DNA of 11,590 nucleotides from the NCBI GenBank assembly GCA_026770585.1, contig MU647690.1, positions 34,997 through 46,586 of the forward strand. Direction: 5' to 3'. Below are positions 1 through 6,297 of this stretch, in pieces; within the stretch, counting starts at the first letter, position 1, and every line of letters starts with the position of its first letter. The DNA is from Baffinella frigidus (lineage: Eukaryota > Cryptophyceae > Cryptomonadales > Baffinellaceae). The position numbers were made by a program, and so were the translations under genes. Below the pieces are notes generated by a model. It was not told the DNA's origin, ran no database searches, and saw only the letters and a program-made list of their open reading frames with translations.

Positions 1-170
1 CACCCCCCCAAACGGCTCCAACTGCCTCGGCAGTCCCACCCCAGGAGAAGTCACCCCCCTCGGCAGCCCCCCCCCCCGGGCAGGCTGATACGGTGACGGC
101 CGAGAGGGCTGCCCCGCACCACCATCGTACGACGGGACCCCCACCGCCCCTCCCACCAACACGGTTACCC
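1..170 (-). CDS. Candidate exon, Gly/Pro-rich, runs off left edge
   Basis: Minus-strand frame open from the acceptor at 171-173 (CCCCAACCCAG) to the window edge. It is read after 2 bases that complete a codon begun in exon 516-675, so the phase agrees. The product begins VTVLVGGAVGVPSYDGG and continues rich in Gly, Pro, Ala and Ser (...GGDFSWGGTAEAVGAVW). Most third positions are G or C. No domain recognised; it looks disordered. The acceptor is built from the end of a telomere-like array, with no other pyrimidine tract. The plus-strand poly-C frames over the same bases stop sooner. Product unknown. Confidence 0.4.
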
Positions 171-515
171 CTGGGTTGGGGTTCAGGGTTTCGGGTTTGG
201 GGTTTAGGGTAGGGTTTGGTGTTTGGAGTTTGGGGTTTAGGGGTTGGTGTGTTTAGGGTTTGGTGTTTGGTGTTTGAGAATTGGGGTTTGGGGTTTGGGG
301 TTTGGGGTTTGGGATTTAGGGTTGAGGGATGAGGGTTGAGGGTTGAGGGTTGAGGGTCGAGGGTCGAGGGTTGAGGGTTGAGAGTTGAGGGTTGAGGGTT
401 GAGGGTTAAGGGTTGAGGGTCTAGGGTCTAGGGGTTAGGGTCTAGGGCTCAGGGTTCAGGGTTCAGGGTCTAGGGTTCAGGGTTCAGGGCTTAGATTTTA
501 GGGATGAGAGTTTAC
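171..515 (-). repeat. Intron composed of degenerate telomere-like repeats
   Basis: On the plus strand about 174-506 is a run of GGG-ended heptamer variants: TTTGGGG, TTTAGGG, TTGAGGG, TCTAGGG and TTCAGGG. On the minus strand the interval begins with a donor GTAAAC at 515 and ends CCCAACCCAG at 171, so almost the whole inferred intron is C-rich telomere-like sequence. Confidence 0.6.
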
Positions 516-675
516 CCCACTCGGCCGCACCGGATCGGTTCCGGCGGTGCTTGGAGCTCCAAGGCGAGAGCTCTCGGAGGGTGGTCTGCTCTCGGAGGTC
601 GTTGTTGCTGCCGTGCCGCGAGTGTAACTGGGAGCCTGCCCCGGAGCTTCCCCCGTCGTCCATCATCTCGTGCGG
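516..675 (-). CDS. Candidate internal exon, Ser/Gly/Arg-rich
   Basis: Acceptor CTCCCTTGCAG (676 and up) and donor G|GTAAAC at 515 bound 160 bp, 53 codons plus one base, in an open frame beginning PHEMMDDGGSSGAGSQLHS and ending HRRNRSGAAEW. Third positions are mostly G/C. It starts in phase 0, matching the upstream exon 968-1033, and ends in phase 1, matching exon 1-170. The acceptor has the best pyrimidine tract of the left region. Composition (Asp/Gly/Ser, then Arg/Lys) suggests a disordered tail. No family recognised. The plus-strand frame at 504-701 is taken as its shadow. Confidence 0.6.
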
Positions 676-967
676 CTGCAAGGGAGCGTGCCAAGGTTTA
701 GGGTGCAGGGTTGGTTGCAATGGTTGAGGGTTGCGGGTTGGGCCCAGGCTGCAGCGCACGCTGTTTGGCGAGAGTGAGTGCCAGACTGAGTGCGAGAGTG
801 AGTGAGAGAGTGAGTTACGAAAGTGAGAAAGAGCGTGAGGGAGTGAGTGAGAGAGTAAAAGAGTAAGAGTGTGAGAGATTGAGTTGAGAGAGTGAGAGAG
901 TGAGTGAGTGAGAGAGTGGGTGCGAGAGTGGGTGCGAGAGTGAGAGACGAGAGTGACGATCACAGAC
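676..967 (-). repeat. Intron with (GAGT/GAGA)n microsatellite
   Basis: Between donor CAG|GTCTGT and acceptor CTTGCAG. Roughly 767-955 on the plus strand is a GAGTGAGTGAGAGAG purine tract, so in the inferred RNA it is CU-rich and sits upstream of the acceptor. Telomere-like heptamers (TTTAGGG, TTGAGGG) occur near 695-740. The Ser/His/Leu-rich minus frames over the tract are repeat artefacts. Confidence 0.5.
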
Positions 968-1033
968 CTGGCAGGAGTCAAACCCGAAGCTTTCCACCTC
1001 GTCCATTGCCATCACTAGCTGCTCCGGCACCGC
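968..1033 (-). CDS. Candidate internal exon, acidic helix
   Basis: 66 bp, 22 codons, phase 0 at both ends, between acceptor TAACTGGCAG and donor CAG|GTCTGT. The peptide begins AVPEQLVMAMDEVESFG and ends DSCQ, with G/C-rich third positions. Hydrophobic and acidic spacing suggests a helix continuing from exons 2365-2427 and 1540-1593. Upstream of the acceptor lies a 20-bp minisatellite whose period is not a multiple of three, which argues that it is intronic. Family not recognised. Confidence 0.55.
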
Positions 1034-1040
1034 CTGCCAG

Positions 1041-1139
1041 TTAGAGCCATTTATAAGTGGTGGAGCCATTTCTTGAGGATTGGAGCCATTTCTTGAGGGT
1101 TGGAGCCATTCTTGTGTGGTGGAGCCATTCACGCGGGGT
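1041..1139. repeat. 20-bp minisatellite with GGAGCCATT core
   Basis: Five degenerate units (1041, 1061, 1081, 1101, 1120) each carry (G)GAGCCATT followed by variable TTCTTGAGG-like sequence. It lies just upstream (in RNA sense) of the acceptor of exon 968-1033. The same core recurs at 7551-7610, again with 20-bp period, and once near 6596-6606. Confidence 0.75.
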
Positions 1140-1391
1140 CTCAACAAGAGCGAGCGCAAAGTACGATCGCGGTGAGAGGCGGCGGGGGTTCTCGGACCAA
1201 ATACTCAAACATGAACAAAATCAAACAACCAAATGCTTAAACACGAACAAAATGAAACAAAGACGGCACGTGCTGAGAAGGGGTCACGGACCGAGGCAGA
1301 GAGGAGGGGCGTGGGCTGAGGAGTGTCGAGTTTGTAGGAGCCTTGGTACTCCTGCGATGCATCAGGCCTCGCCTGGTCAGTCCCCGTGCTG

Positions 1392-1447
1392 CCTTGGTGC
1401 ATGTCGACACTGGGTCGATCCTTGGTGCATGTCGACACTGGGTCGAT
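1392..1447. repeat. 28-bp exact tandem duplication
   Basis: Copies at 1392-1419 and 1420-1447 are identical (beginning CCTTGGTGCATGTCGACA). Intronic in the model. The 28-bp period shifts frame, so reading frames through it are probably not coding. Confidence 0.85.
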
Positions 1448-1462
1448 GCCCAGCCTAGCTTC

Positions 1463-1528
1463 ATTGCAAATGTCACCAAAAGTTGATTGCAAAAGTCACT
1501 AAAAGGTAGTGCAAACGTCACTAGAGGG
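1463..1528. repeat. Degenerate 22-bp triplet repeat
   Basis: Three units of the form TTGCAAANGTCACYARAAG lie at about 1463-1485, 1486-1507 and 1508-1528. They lie just past the donor of exon 1540-1593 in the RNA sense. Confidence 0.6.
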
Positions 1529-1539
1529 TGCACGGGTAC

Positions 1540-1593
1540 CTGGTGCATGATCTCAGGAAGCTGGAGTTTGCCCTCCCGCACGGCCGCTGCCAC
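1540..1593 (-). CDS. Candidate 54-bp exon, helical
   Basis: 18 codons, phase 0 to 0, peptide VAAAVREGKLQLPEIMHQ, between acceptor GGGAGGCAG and donor CAG|GTACCC. Joined after exon 2365-2427 it continues a charged helix (...EKAKAE then VAAAVREGK). Its first bases (GGCAG|GTGGCAGC) resemble the start of exon 2365-2427 (GCAG|GTGGTAGC), and both contain IMHQ, so the two exons may be old duplicates. Third positions mostly G/C. No family identified. Confidence 0.55.
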
Positions 1594-1819
1594 CTGCCTC
1601 CCGCCAAGAGAACCCCACAGTCAGAAGTCAGGACACGTGTCGTTTCGTCACTTGCCAAGAGCAAACAACACTGAGGGGAGGCACCTGCGTCCCGGCAACG
1701 ACTGTCACGTTCCAAGTGAGGACCGACCGGAGCCAACACCGCACGAACGAGCAACCGCGACACTCAGGGGGACTCCCAAGAGCAAACACCAGTCACCTTC
1801 TGTCATTCCTATAGGGCGC

Positions 1820-1865
1820 CTACGGTAGTCAGTAGGGTAGTCGCTACGGAAGTCAGTAGGGTCTG
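1820..1865. repeat. 24-bp degenerate tandem repeat
   Basis: CTACGGTAGTCAGTAGGGTA (1820 on) is followed by CTACGGAAGTCAGTAGGGTC (1844 on). It is intronic and adjoins the decayed exon copy 1879-1945. Confidence 0.7.
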
Positions 1866-1878
1866 AGAAATGACAGAC

Positions 1879-1945
1879 CTCGGTCTTGGCCTTTTCGGCT
1901 TGATGCATGGTCGAAGCAACCTCGGGTCCCGGATCCCAAGTGGGT
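1879..1945 (-). pseudogene. Decayed copy A of exon 2365-2427
   Basis: Minus-strand frame ...PEVASTMHQAEKAKTE followed by donor GTCTGT is clearly related to exon 2365-2427. The upstream sequence has diverged (CTTGGGACCC...) and no acceptor AG stands at the matching position, so it is probably a non-functional duplicate inside the intron, or an alternative exon that has lost its start. Confidence 0.5.
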
Positions 1946-2057
1946 CCCAAGGTCGTCCGGGTGGGGCTGGGTGGCTCATGCCAACACCTCAGGGCTCATG
2001 GCAAACTCAACCTGTTGACAACGCTGAGGCCTGATGACGATCGAGCCAACTGCTAGC

Positions 2058-2090
2058 AGGGCTGCTAGAAACGAGGTTGGTTGGATAGGG
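2058..2090. repeat. Dispersed 33-bp repeat, copy 1
   Basis: About 29 of 33 bases match 3925-3957 (shared core ACGAGGTTGGTTGG). A shorter partial copy (AGGGCTTCTACACACGAG) begins at 3889, exactly 36 bp before the second copy. Function unknown; all lie in inferred introns. Confidence 0.65.
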
Positions 2091-2135
2091 TCTTCCTAGT
2101 GGGACTAAGTGTCACGCTGGGGGCTGATGACGCAC

Positions 2136-2205
2136 CTCGGGCTTGGCCTTTCCAGCTTGATGTATGATCGAAACAACTTCTGGTCCCGGATGCCAAGGTC
2201 GTCCA
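2136..2205 (-). pseudogene. Decayed copy B of exon 2365-2427
   Basis: Minus-strand frame PEVVSIIHQAGKAKPE with the donor GTGCGT retained and the same downstream flank (GTGCGTCATCAGCCCCC) as exon 2365-2427. The acceptor region is replaced by CTTGGCATCCGGGACC, which has no suitable AG. The same amino-acid frame survives in all three copies, so coding selection or recent copying are both possible. Confidence 0.5.
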
Positions 2206-2213
2206 GGTGGGGC

Positions 2214-2285
2214 GCCACCGGTGCCTCATCACACACGCCCAGGCCTGTTGCCACCGGTGCCTCATCACACACGCCCAGGCCTGTT
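2214..2285. repeat. 36-bp exact tandem duplication
   Basis: Units 2214-2249 and 2250-2285 are identical (starting GCCACCGGTGCCTCATCACA). Located between exon copies B and C. A second, independent 36-bp duplication follows immediately. Confidence 0.9.
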
Positions 2286-2289
2286 GCCA

Positions 2290-2360
2290 AACGAAACCTG
2301 TCGACAATGCTGGGGGCTGATGACCAACGAAACCTGCCGACAACGCTGGGGGCTGATGAC
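2290..2360. repeat. 36-bp-period duplication of donor-side flank
   Basis: AACGAAACCTGTCGACAATG... at 2290 and AACGAAACCTGCCGACAACG... at 2326 differ at two positions over 35 bp. Each ends GCTGGGGGCTGATGAC, the intronic flank just past the donor of exon 2365-2427 in the RNA sense. Confidence 0.85.
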
Positions 2361-2364
2361 GCAC

Positions 2365-2427
2365 CTCGGCCTTGGCTTTTTCAGCTTGATGCATGATCGA
2401 TGCAACCTCGTCCCGCAGTGCTACCAC
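2365..2427 (-). CDS. Candidate 63-bp exon, charged helix
   Basis: 21 codons in phase 0 to 0, beginning VVALRDEVASIMHQ and ending AEKAKAE, between acceptor AAAGCAG and a strong donor GAG|GTGCGT. The acceptor CAG is the first thing after a TTTAGGG array (2432-2568) in the intron. Heptad-like hydrophobic spacing with Glu/Lys suggests a coiled coil joined to exons 2721-2780 and 1540-1593. Two decayed relatives lie downstream in the same intron. Its acceptor and first codons are duplicated on the far side of the telomeric block. Confidence 0.6.
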
Positions 2428-2586
2428 CTGCTTTAGGGTTTGGGGTTTAGGGTTTAGGGTTTAGGGTTTAGGGTTTAGGGTTTAGGGTTTAGGGTTTAGG
2501 GTTCAGGGTTTAGGGTTTGGGATTTAGGGTTTAGGGTTCAAGGTTTAGGGTTTAGGGTTTAGGGTTTACGCAGCGCTACCACCTGC
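2414..2586. repeat. Interstitial telomere block with 18-bp flanking duplication
   Basis: 2432-2568 is nearly pure (TTTAGGG)n, about 19 units with a few variants. It is flanked by CGCAGTGCTACCACCTGC at 2414-2431 and CGCAGCGCTACCACCTGC at 2569-2586, 17 of 18 bases identical in direct orientation. On the minus strand the duplicated segment reads GCAG|GTGGTAGC, i.e. the acceptor and first codons of exon 2365-2427. This is the structure expected when telomeric DNA is inserted at a staggered break. Confidence 0.85.
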
Positions 2587-2720
2587 CCATTATAAAACAT
2601 TTGTTTCAAAAACGGGTGAGGGTTCAGGGTTCAGGAACATTTAACCATCTTTCTGGAAAGTTGATCTCATCCGTTAAAAGTCGACCACCTCGATAGAAAG
2701 TTGACTTTCGGAAAGTTGAC

Positions 2721-2780
2721 CTGGTGTTGGGCCGCCTCCTGGTCTTGTAAAGCCTCGGGCGTCAAGCGCGCCATCACTGC
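2721..2780 (-). CDS. Candidate 60-bp exon, Gln/Glu helix
   Basis: 20 codons in phase 0 to 0: AVMARLTPEA then LQDQEAAQHQ, between acceptor GGTTGGCAG and donor CAG|GTCAAC. Composition and hydrophobic spacing fit a helix continuing into exon 2365-2427. The intron after it starts GTCAACTTTCC and repeats GTCAACTTTC within 25 bp. A degenerate copy of the acceptor region sits at 2888-2916. Family unknown. Confidence 0.6.
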
Positions 2781-2916
2781 CTGCCAACCCCGCGCCAACC
2801 TTGATGCATACACCCTCAGAGCAACACAGTCTCACGCAGTGATCTCATGGGTACTGTGTGGGTATGGGTCTCTTTCTGATGGACGAGGCACTGCCAGCCA
2901 ACCCCGCGGCAAGCTT
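2774..2916. repeat. Direct repeat of an acceptor-site segment
   Basis: CACTGCCTGCCAACCCCGCG (2774 on) and CACTGCCAGCCAACCCCGCG (2889 on) are near-identical over about 28 bp. The first contains the acceptor of exon 2721-2780 read on the minus strand; the second keeps GGCTGGCAG but no convincing exon follows. Confidence 0.6.
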
Positions 2917-2930
2917 CAGAAAGAGACCCA
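2865..2930. repeat. 15-bp perfect inverted repeat, 36-nt spacer
   Basis: TGGGTCTCTTTCTGA at 2865-2879 is the exact reverse complement of TCAGAAAGAGACCCA at 2916-2930. It lies in the inferred intron upstream of exon 2721-2780 and encloses the copied acceptor segment. Could fold as a stem-loop in RNA. Confidence 0.75.
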
Positions 2931-3434
2931 CTCTCGATACACTCGATACCCGCACCCGACCACAAAAACAATCATGGGACACCGATACGATGCGAGAGAG
3001 AAAAAAAACTGCATGATCGTCAAGTAATCGGAAAGCACACGCCTCCCTCTAGGTACCGAGAGAGGCTCACTTGATACCCATCAGACCACAGAAAGATTGG
3101 CTCATGAGAAACCCATACGACCCGAACAGACAATCCTCGGATACCCACCATATCACCCCCCGGGCAACATGCCGTCAGCTTCCTCGGGAGAGCGTTCAAC
3201 GAATAATACATGTAAAGGTTGTATAACTAACTGTCCAACCCTTTCCCGGTCCAACCCCCCCCCTCGTCGTGAAGTGATCGGAAAGCACAAGGCTCTCGCG
3301 ACCACGCCACATTGGAGGTGGGGGCTCATGTTTTCAAACCGCATCTGAAAGCGGTTGTTGACTTTTGAAAAACACTGCCCTCAGGAGGAATCGACTTTTG
3401 GCGACCCCTTCGAAGGCTCTGGCGTGGTAGATAC
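2931..3434. other. Inferred intron, no confident gene
   Basis: Part of the inferred intron 2781-3434. It holds a 20-bp direct repeat (AAGTAATCGGAAAGCACACG at 3022 and AAGTGATCGGAAAGCACAAG at 3272) and several GATAC/GAGAG-rich stretches. A minus-strand fragment near 3150-3215 (SPEEADGMLPGG) could be a further exon, but I see no good acceptor. Confidence 0.4.
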
Positions 3435-3589
3435 CTCGAGAGCACGGATGCGGCACCTGAGGACCAGCGTCCCCCCCACGTCCCCTTCCCCTCCGAGGAC
3501 CAGCGTCCCCCCCACGTCCCCCCCCCCTCCCCCGCCAGCGTCCACCCCTCCGTCCCACTCCAGGCATTCCCACCCCCCGGCGCCAAGCC
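3435..3589 (-). CDS. Candidate Gly-rich exon with in-frame 36-bp repeat
   Basis: 155 bp from acceptor GGGAGAGCAG to donor GAG|GTATCT. It enters in phase 1 (matching 3996-4092) and leaves in phase 0 (matching 2721-2780). The frame reads LGAGGWECLEWDGGVDAG, a Gly run, then GDVGGTLVL twice, then RCRIRALE. The repeat is a 36-bp duplication (3459-3494, 3495-3530; two mismatches), a multiple of three, so the frame is kept. Third positions almost all G/C, but Gly-rich low complexity weakens the case and other frames are also open here. Confidence 0.42.
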
Positions 3590-3995
3590 CTGCTCTCCCA
3601 CCACCGAGGGTTACAGAGAGGGAAGCACCGGGGTGTCTCGAAAGGTTGCAGACGCGCGGTTGACGCAAGTGTTCCCTGCACCACGCTTCACGTCAACCCC
3701 GCAGGGTGTGTAAAGCGGCGGGGGCTGCATCGTGGAGAGCTTGCACCGTCAACACAAATGATGGCGAAGTCATCATTTGTGTTGATGGGAGCTGTGTTGA
3801 GGAGTTTGCGTTTTTTGTGTTGCAGCATGTCTGTCAAGACCCGTTCTAGGTTGGAGGGGACTGGACCCTTTTTCAGCGCGGTCGCAGCAGGGCTTCTACA
3901 CACGAGCATGGCTGAAAAGGTTTCAGGGCTGCTACAGACGAGGTTGGTTGGGAAGGGTTGATGGTGGTTCGGGTTCGAAAGGGTTGAGGGCGTAC
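3590..3995 (-). other. Inferred intron with an unexplained open frame
   Basis: A minus-strand frame stays open across 3688-3960 and gives protein-like segments such as PSNLERVLTDMLQHKK, but it has no convincing splice sites or start. Part of it crosses the hairpin 3749-3785 and 36-bp-spaced repeats at 3889 and 3925. It may be an extra exon or chance; I left it out of the gene model. Confidence 0.35.
3749..3785. repeat. Perfect 15-bp hairpin, 7-nt loop
   Basis: TCAACACAAATGATG (3749-3763) pairs exactly with CATCATTTGTGTTGA (3771-3785) around loop GCGAAGT. No T-tract follows and the setting is eukaryotic and intronic, so this is not called a terminator. Confidence 0.8.
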
Positions 3996-4092
3996 GTGGC
4001 TGGATCGGCCGGTGTCGTGCCTCCCTCTCGCCTCTCGCGGAGGTGATCCCAAGGTGCGCCTGCGAGCCCTGCTTCGACTTCAACACCAGGTC
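3996..4092 (-). CDS. Candidate 97-bp exon, Arg/Gln-rich
   Basis: Acceptor ACGGTTGCAG then DLVLKSKQGSQAHLGITSAR and GEREARHRPIQP, ending in phase 1 at donor C|GTACGC (3995). It starts in phase 0, matching exon 4268-4313. Third positions nearly all G/C in the first 25 codons. The intron before it is a telomere-like array ending only about 10 bases from the acceptor. The frame stays open past the donor, so the 3' boundary is uncertain. Confidence 0.55.
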
Positions 4093-4267
4093 CTGCAACC
4101 GTTTGGGGTTTGGGGTGTGGCGTTTGGGTTGTCGGGTTCGTGGTTTGGTGTTTGGGGTTTGTGGTTTGGGGCTCGAGGTTCGGGGTTTGGGGTTTTAGGG
4201 TTTAGAATTCAGGGTTGAGGGTGTGGGTTTTAGGGTTTAGGGTTGAGTTGAGTAGACGTTCGGGAAC
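4093..4267 (-). repeat. Intron built of telomere-like repeats
   Basis: Plus-strand 4100-4256 is TTTGGGG, TTTAGGG and related variants. On the minus strand it is bounded by GTTCCC (4267) and GGTTGCAG (4093), 175 bp in all. A Gly/Phe/Leu-rich plus-strand frame here is an array artefact. Confidence 0.55.
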
Positions 4268-4313
4268 CTGGAGATCGACCGTCACCTTTCGTGGCTCCTC
4301 CTGCCGCGACCAC
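4268..4313 (-). CDS. Candidate 46-bp microexon between telomere-like arrays
   Basis: Acceptor GAAAACAG and donor CAG|GTTCCC enclose one base plus 15 codons: WSRQEEPRKVTVDLQ. The single base completes an Arg codon (CG|G) left by exon 4539-4748, and the exit phase 0 fits exon 3996-4092, giving VTVDLQ-DLVLKSK across the junction. It is the only non-repetitive stretch in about 440 bp of telomere-like DNA, which supports selection on it. Confidence 0.55.
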
Positions 4314-4389
4314 CTGTTTTCGGTGTTGGGTTTCGGGTTTAGGGTTTATGGTTTATGGTTTATGGTTTATGGTTTAGGGTTTACGGGGT

Positions 4390-4435
<46 letters not shown>

Positions 4436-4538
4436 GGTTTAAGGTGTTTTGAATTTAAGGTGTTTAGGGTTTCGGGTTTCGGGTTTCGAGTTTGGGGTTT
4501 GGAGTTAAGGGGTTCAGAGTTTAGGGTGTGGGATTTAC
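4314..4538 (-). repeat. Intron of telomere-like repeats in variant blocks
   Basis: Starts at a strong donor GTAAAT (4538) and ends GAAAACAG (4314). On the plus strand it holds separate runs: (TTTATGG)n about 4348-4376, (TTGAGGG)n about 4388-4437, then TTTCGGG and TTTAGGG variants to 4531. Confidence 0.6.
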
Positions 4539-4748
4539 CGGGGAATGGTGTGATTGGTCTGATTCTCATTCCGCTGCGCAAAGGCCCCCCCAGACTCGCG
4601 CAAGTCCCTCCTTTTGTGCCTCCTCTCGTGCCCCGAGTCATTCACCCCCCACCCCCGCCGCGCCGCCGCCTTCCCCGCAGCCGTCGTATCCCGCTGCGGG
4701 CCGCCCCCCACGGCCGCCCGTTCCCCCGCCCCATTGCCCCGCGTGTCG
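4539..4748 (-). CDS. Candidate 210-bp exon, charged low-complexity
   Basis: Acceptor TTGCTCTCCTCTCCAACAG is the best pyrimidine-rich 3' splice site in the window; donor CG|GTAAAT follows. Frame (one base, 69 codons, two bases) begins DTRGNGAGERAAVGGG and ends NENQTNHTIP, through an Arg/Lys-rich middle (HERRHKRRDLRE). Entry phase 2 fits exon 5452-5891 and exit phase 2 fits 4268-4313. The first 13 bases recur at two upstream acceptor-like sites (4983, 5094). Probably a disordered, basic segment. Confidence 0.58.
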
Positions 4749-4852
4749 CTGTTGGAGAGGAGAGCAAACGTTTGTTTTCTAGAAAATACAGGTGGGAGAG
4801 AGCGGTGCAGGGTGCTGGCTTTGTATCACACCTCCACAAGGGGCGGGACTAA

Positions 4853-4936
4853 TTTTGAGTAACCCCGAAGCGACAAGACCTAGGACCCTACAGTAGGCAA
4901 CCCGTAGGGACATAGGGGGGTTCCCACGGATAAGGT
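4853..4936 (+). repeat. Foldback repeat family, copy 1
   Basis: About 80 bp here (AGCGACAAGACCTA..., GTAGGCAACCCGTAGGG, ATAGGGGGGTTCCCACGGAT) match the reverse complement of 6866-6941 with few differences. The inner part can pair CCGTAGGGA with TCCCACGG. Lies in the inferred intron 4749-5451. Confidence 0.7.
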
Positions 4937-5003
4937 AACGGAAAACTTCCACCCGGTCGCGCAAGAGGTCGCCCCGCGTGTCGCTCTTGGAGAGCAAACG
5001 TTT

Positions 5004-5034
5004 TATGGTTGATGGTTGATGGTTGATGGTTGAG
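5004..5034. repeat. Short (TTGATGG)n block
   Basis: About four units of GGTTGAT, a telomere-like variant, immediately upstream on the plus strand of TTGAGGATTCAGGG. Within inferred intron 4749-5451. Confidence 0.7.
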
Positions 5035-5099
5035 GATTCAGGGGGCGGTGACAACTCCACACGTGGCTTGAGAATGCCAGAGCCCCGCGTGTCGCTGTC

Positions 5100-5340
5100 G
5101 GGGGAGAGGACACGTTGGGGGATGACACCCCCCCATCGGAGAGGAAACGTGCCCTGCCAACATCTCGAAACGGTGGCGGATGGCAACGTGTCAAACACCT
5201 GCCTTCCGAATCCCGGAGAGCACACGCGAAGCAAAGGATGCCCACACGTGCACGCAAATCTCCCGTGTGGGTCTCTCTCTCCGGGTGGAACTGTGTGTAA
5301 CGCCGAGAGCTCAGGCTGCGCCAGTGGCCCTACCCACCCT
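5100..5340. other. Intronic sequence, possible Cys-rich exon
   Basis: No confident feature. One minus-strand segment near 5210-5269 (FACTCGHPLLRVCSPGFGRQ) ends CAG|GTGTTT like a donor, but its acceptor (CACACGGGAG) is weak and a second frame is equally open, so it is not listed as an exon. Confidence 0.3.
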
Positions 5341-5346
5341 GACCCC

Positions 5347-5357
5347 ACTTCTTGGGT

Positions 5358-5403
<46 letters not shown>

Positions 5404-5440
5404 GATTGAGAGTTGAGTGTTGATGGTTGAGGTTTGAGAG
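5347..5440. repeat. (TTGAGGG)n array
   Basis: About 13 heptamers, mainly GGGTTGA, decaying to TTGATGG and TTTGAGAG at its right end. It begins within about 15 bases of the donor (AG|GTTTGT at 5451) of exon 5452-5891 on the minus strand. Confidence 0.8.
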
Positions 5441-5451
5441 ATGGAACAAAC

Positions 5452-5891
5452 CTCTCAGGAGGGTAAAGCAGAGTTGCGCCCCCCCCCTCCCCCCCTGGGC
5501 CCTCCTGCTCCCACGCAGCCCCCCCTGCCTCGCCCGCCCACTCGGAAGAGCGCACGGTCCGAAACGTTGAGTTGTCCCCCCCCGCGCCCGAAAGTTGACG
5601 CCCGCCAGAAGATGACCGCGAAGCAGGCTCCTCGAAAGTGGCGGGCCCGTCCACTTTTGAGCTCGCAGACCTTGGGAACACGATCGATGGCGGCGCGCGA
5701 GCGCGCGGGGCTGAAAGTGGCCGCTGCTCGATCGCAAAAGTTGACGGCGACGAGGCGTCATCACTCCCACTCGACGGCCCTTCGAAGTGTCCCGCGGATC
5801 CAGGATGCGGCAAAAGTTGCCCGTGTCCGTAAAGTTGTCGTCCAAGCGGATTCTGCCTGTCGAACCTTTCCGGATCTGCCGCGCCCACGTC
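5452..5891 (-). CDS. Candidate 440-bp exon, Ser/Pro/Gly-rich linker
   Basis: From acceptor AAAATGCGCAG to donor AG|GTTTGT, open for 146 codons plus two bases: starts DVGAADPERFDRQNPLGRQ and ends GGATLLYPPE. Entry phase 0 fits exon 6481-6683 and exit phase 2 fits exon 4539-4748. Mostly G/C third positions. Dispersed AACTTT motifs fall in it (residue triplets such as STF, ATF). Probably a disordered linker. The same frame continues left to 4779 only by running through telomere-like repeats. A rival acceptor at 5525 would give a 73-bp exon. Confidence 0.5.
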
Positions 5892-5999
5892 CTGCGCATT
5901 TTGGAACAAGCTTTCAGGATCCACTTAGCAGACACCGGTGACTTTGGGAATCTGTCCGCATGGGATCCTCACCCGGGAAACACGCCAAAAGTCAGCAAA

Positions 6000-6023
6000 T
6001 CTCGCCCGGAAATCCGGGCGAGA
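6000..6023. repeat. Perfect 10-bp GC-rich hairpin
   Basis: TCTCGCCCGG (6000-6009), loop AAAT, CCGGGCGAGA (6014-6023). Intronic. No U-tract follows, so not called a terminator. Confidence 0.85.
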
Positions 6024-6297
6024 AAGGCACCGGTGGTGGTGACTGCCAAGTGGTTAGCGACCCTGTCGCTGAGTCAGTCGGCTCTGATTCAGTCGGGTCG
6101 TTTTGAGACCAGAAACTGACGAAACTGTAGCGCAAACCCACAAAATCAAGCGCCGGCTTCATCATTCGATGAGCCGAGATCGAGTCAGGCCAGGATCCCA
6201 GAAAGCTCTGCCTCACTCTCTCTGCCTCACGCGCTTTGTTCCCGCCAATTTGGCGTGGTCTTGCCGATTTGGCGAGAGCGGAAGTCAATTCCCCGGG

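Larger units (their letters stand above)
4736..5096. repeat. Triplicated acceptor/exon-start segment
   Basis: GCCCCGCGTGTCGCT occurs at 4736-4750, 4971-4985 and 5082-5096. On the minus strand each reads AG|CGACACGCGGGGC. The first is the acceptor and start of exon 4539-4748; it also shares GAGAGCAAACGTTT with the second. The other two continue DTRGDLLRDR (then GTGGAA) and DTRGSGILKP (then GTGTGG), so they are alternative-exon or pseudo-exon candidates. Confidence 0.65.

Noticed and set aside
174-506. True chromosome end at the left edge
   Set aside because: The repeats are degenerate and non-repetitive sequence continues to position 1; similar arrays recur throughout the window.
767-955. Ser/His/Leu-rich minus-strand protein
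   Set aside because: Direct translation of the GAGT/GAGA microsatellite; lies between a good donor and a good acceptor.
4779-5924. Single 381-codon minus-strand frame as one gene
   Set aside because: It runs through (TTGAGGG)n and other repeats. Only the 5452-5891 part has plausible splice borders and coding-like composition, and was kept as an exon.
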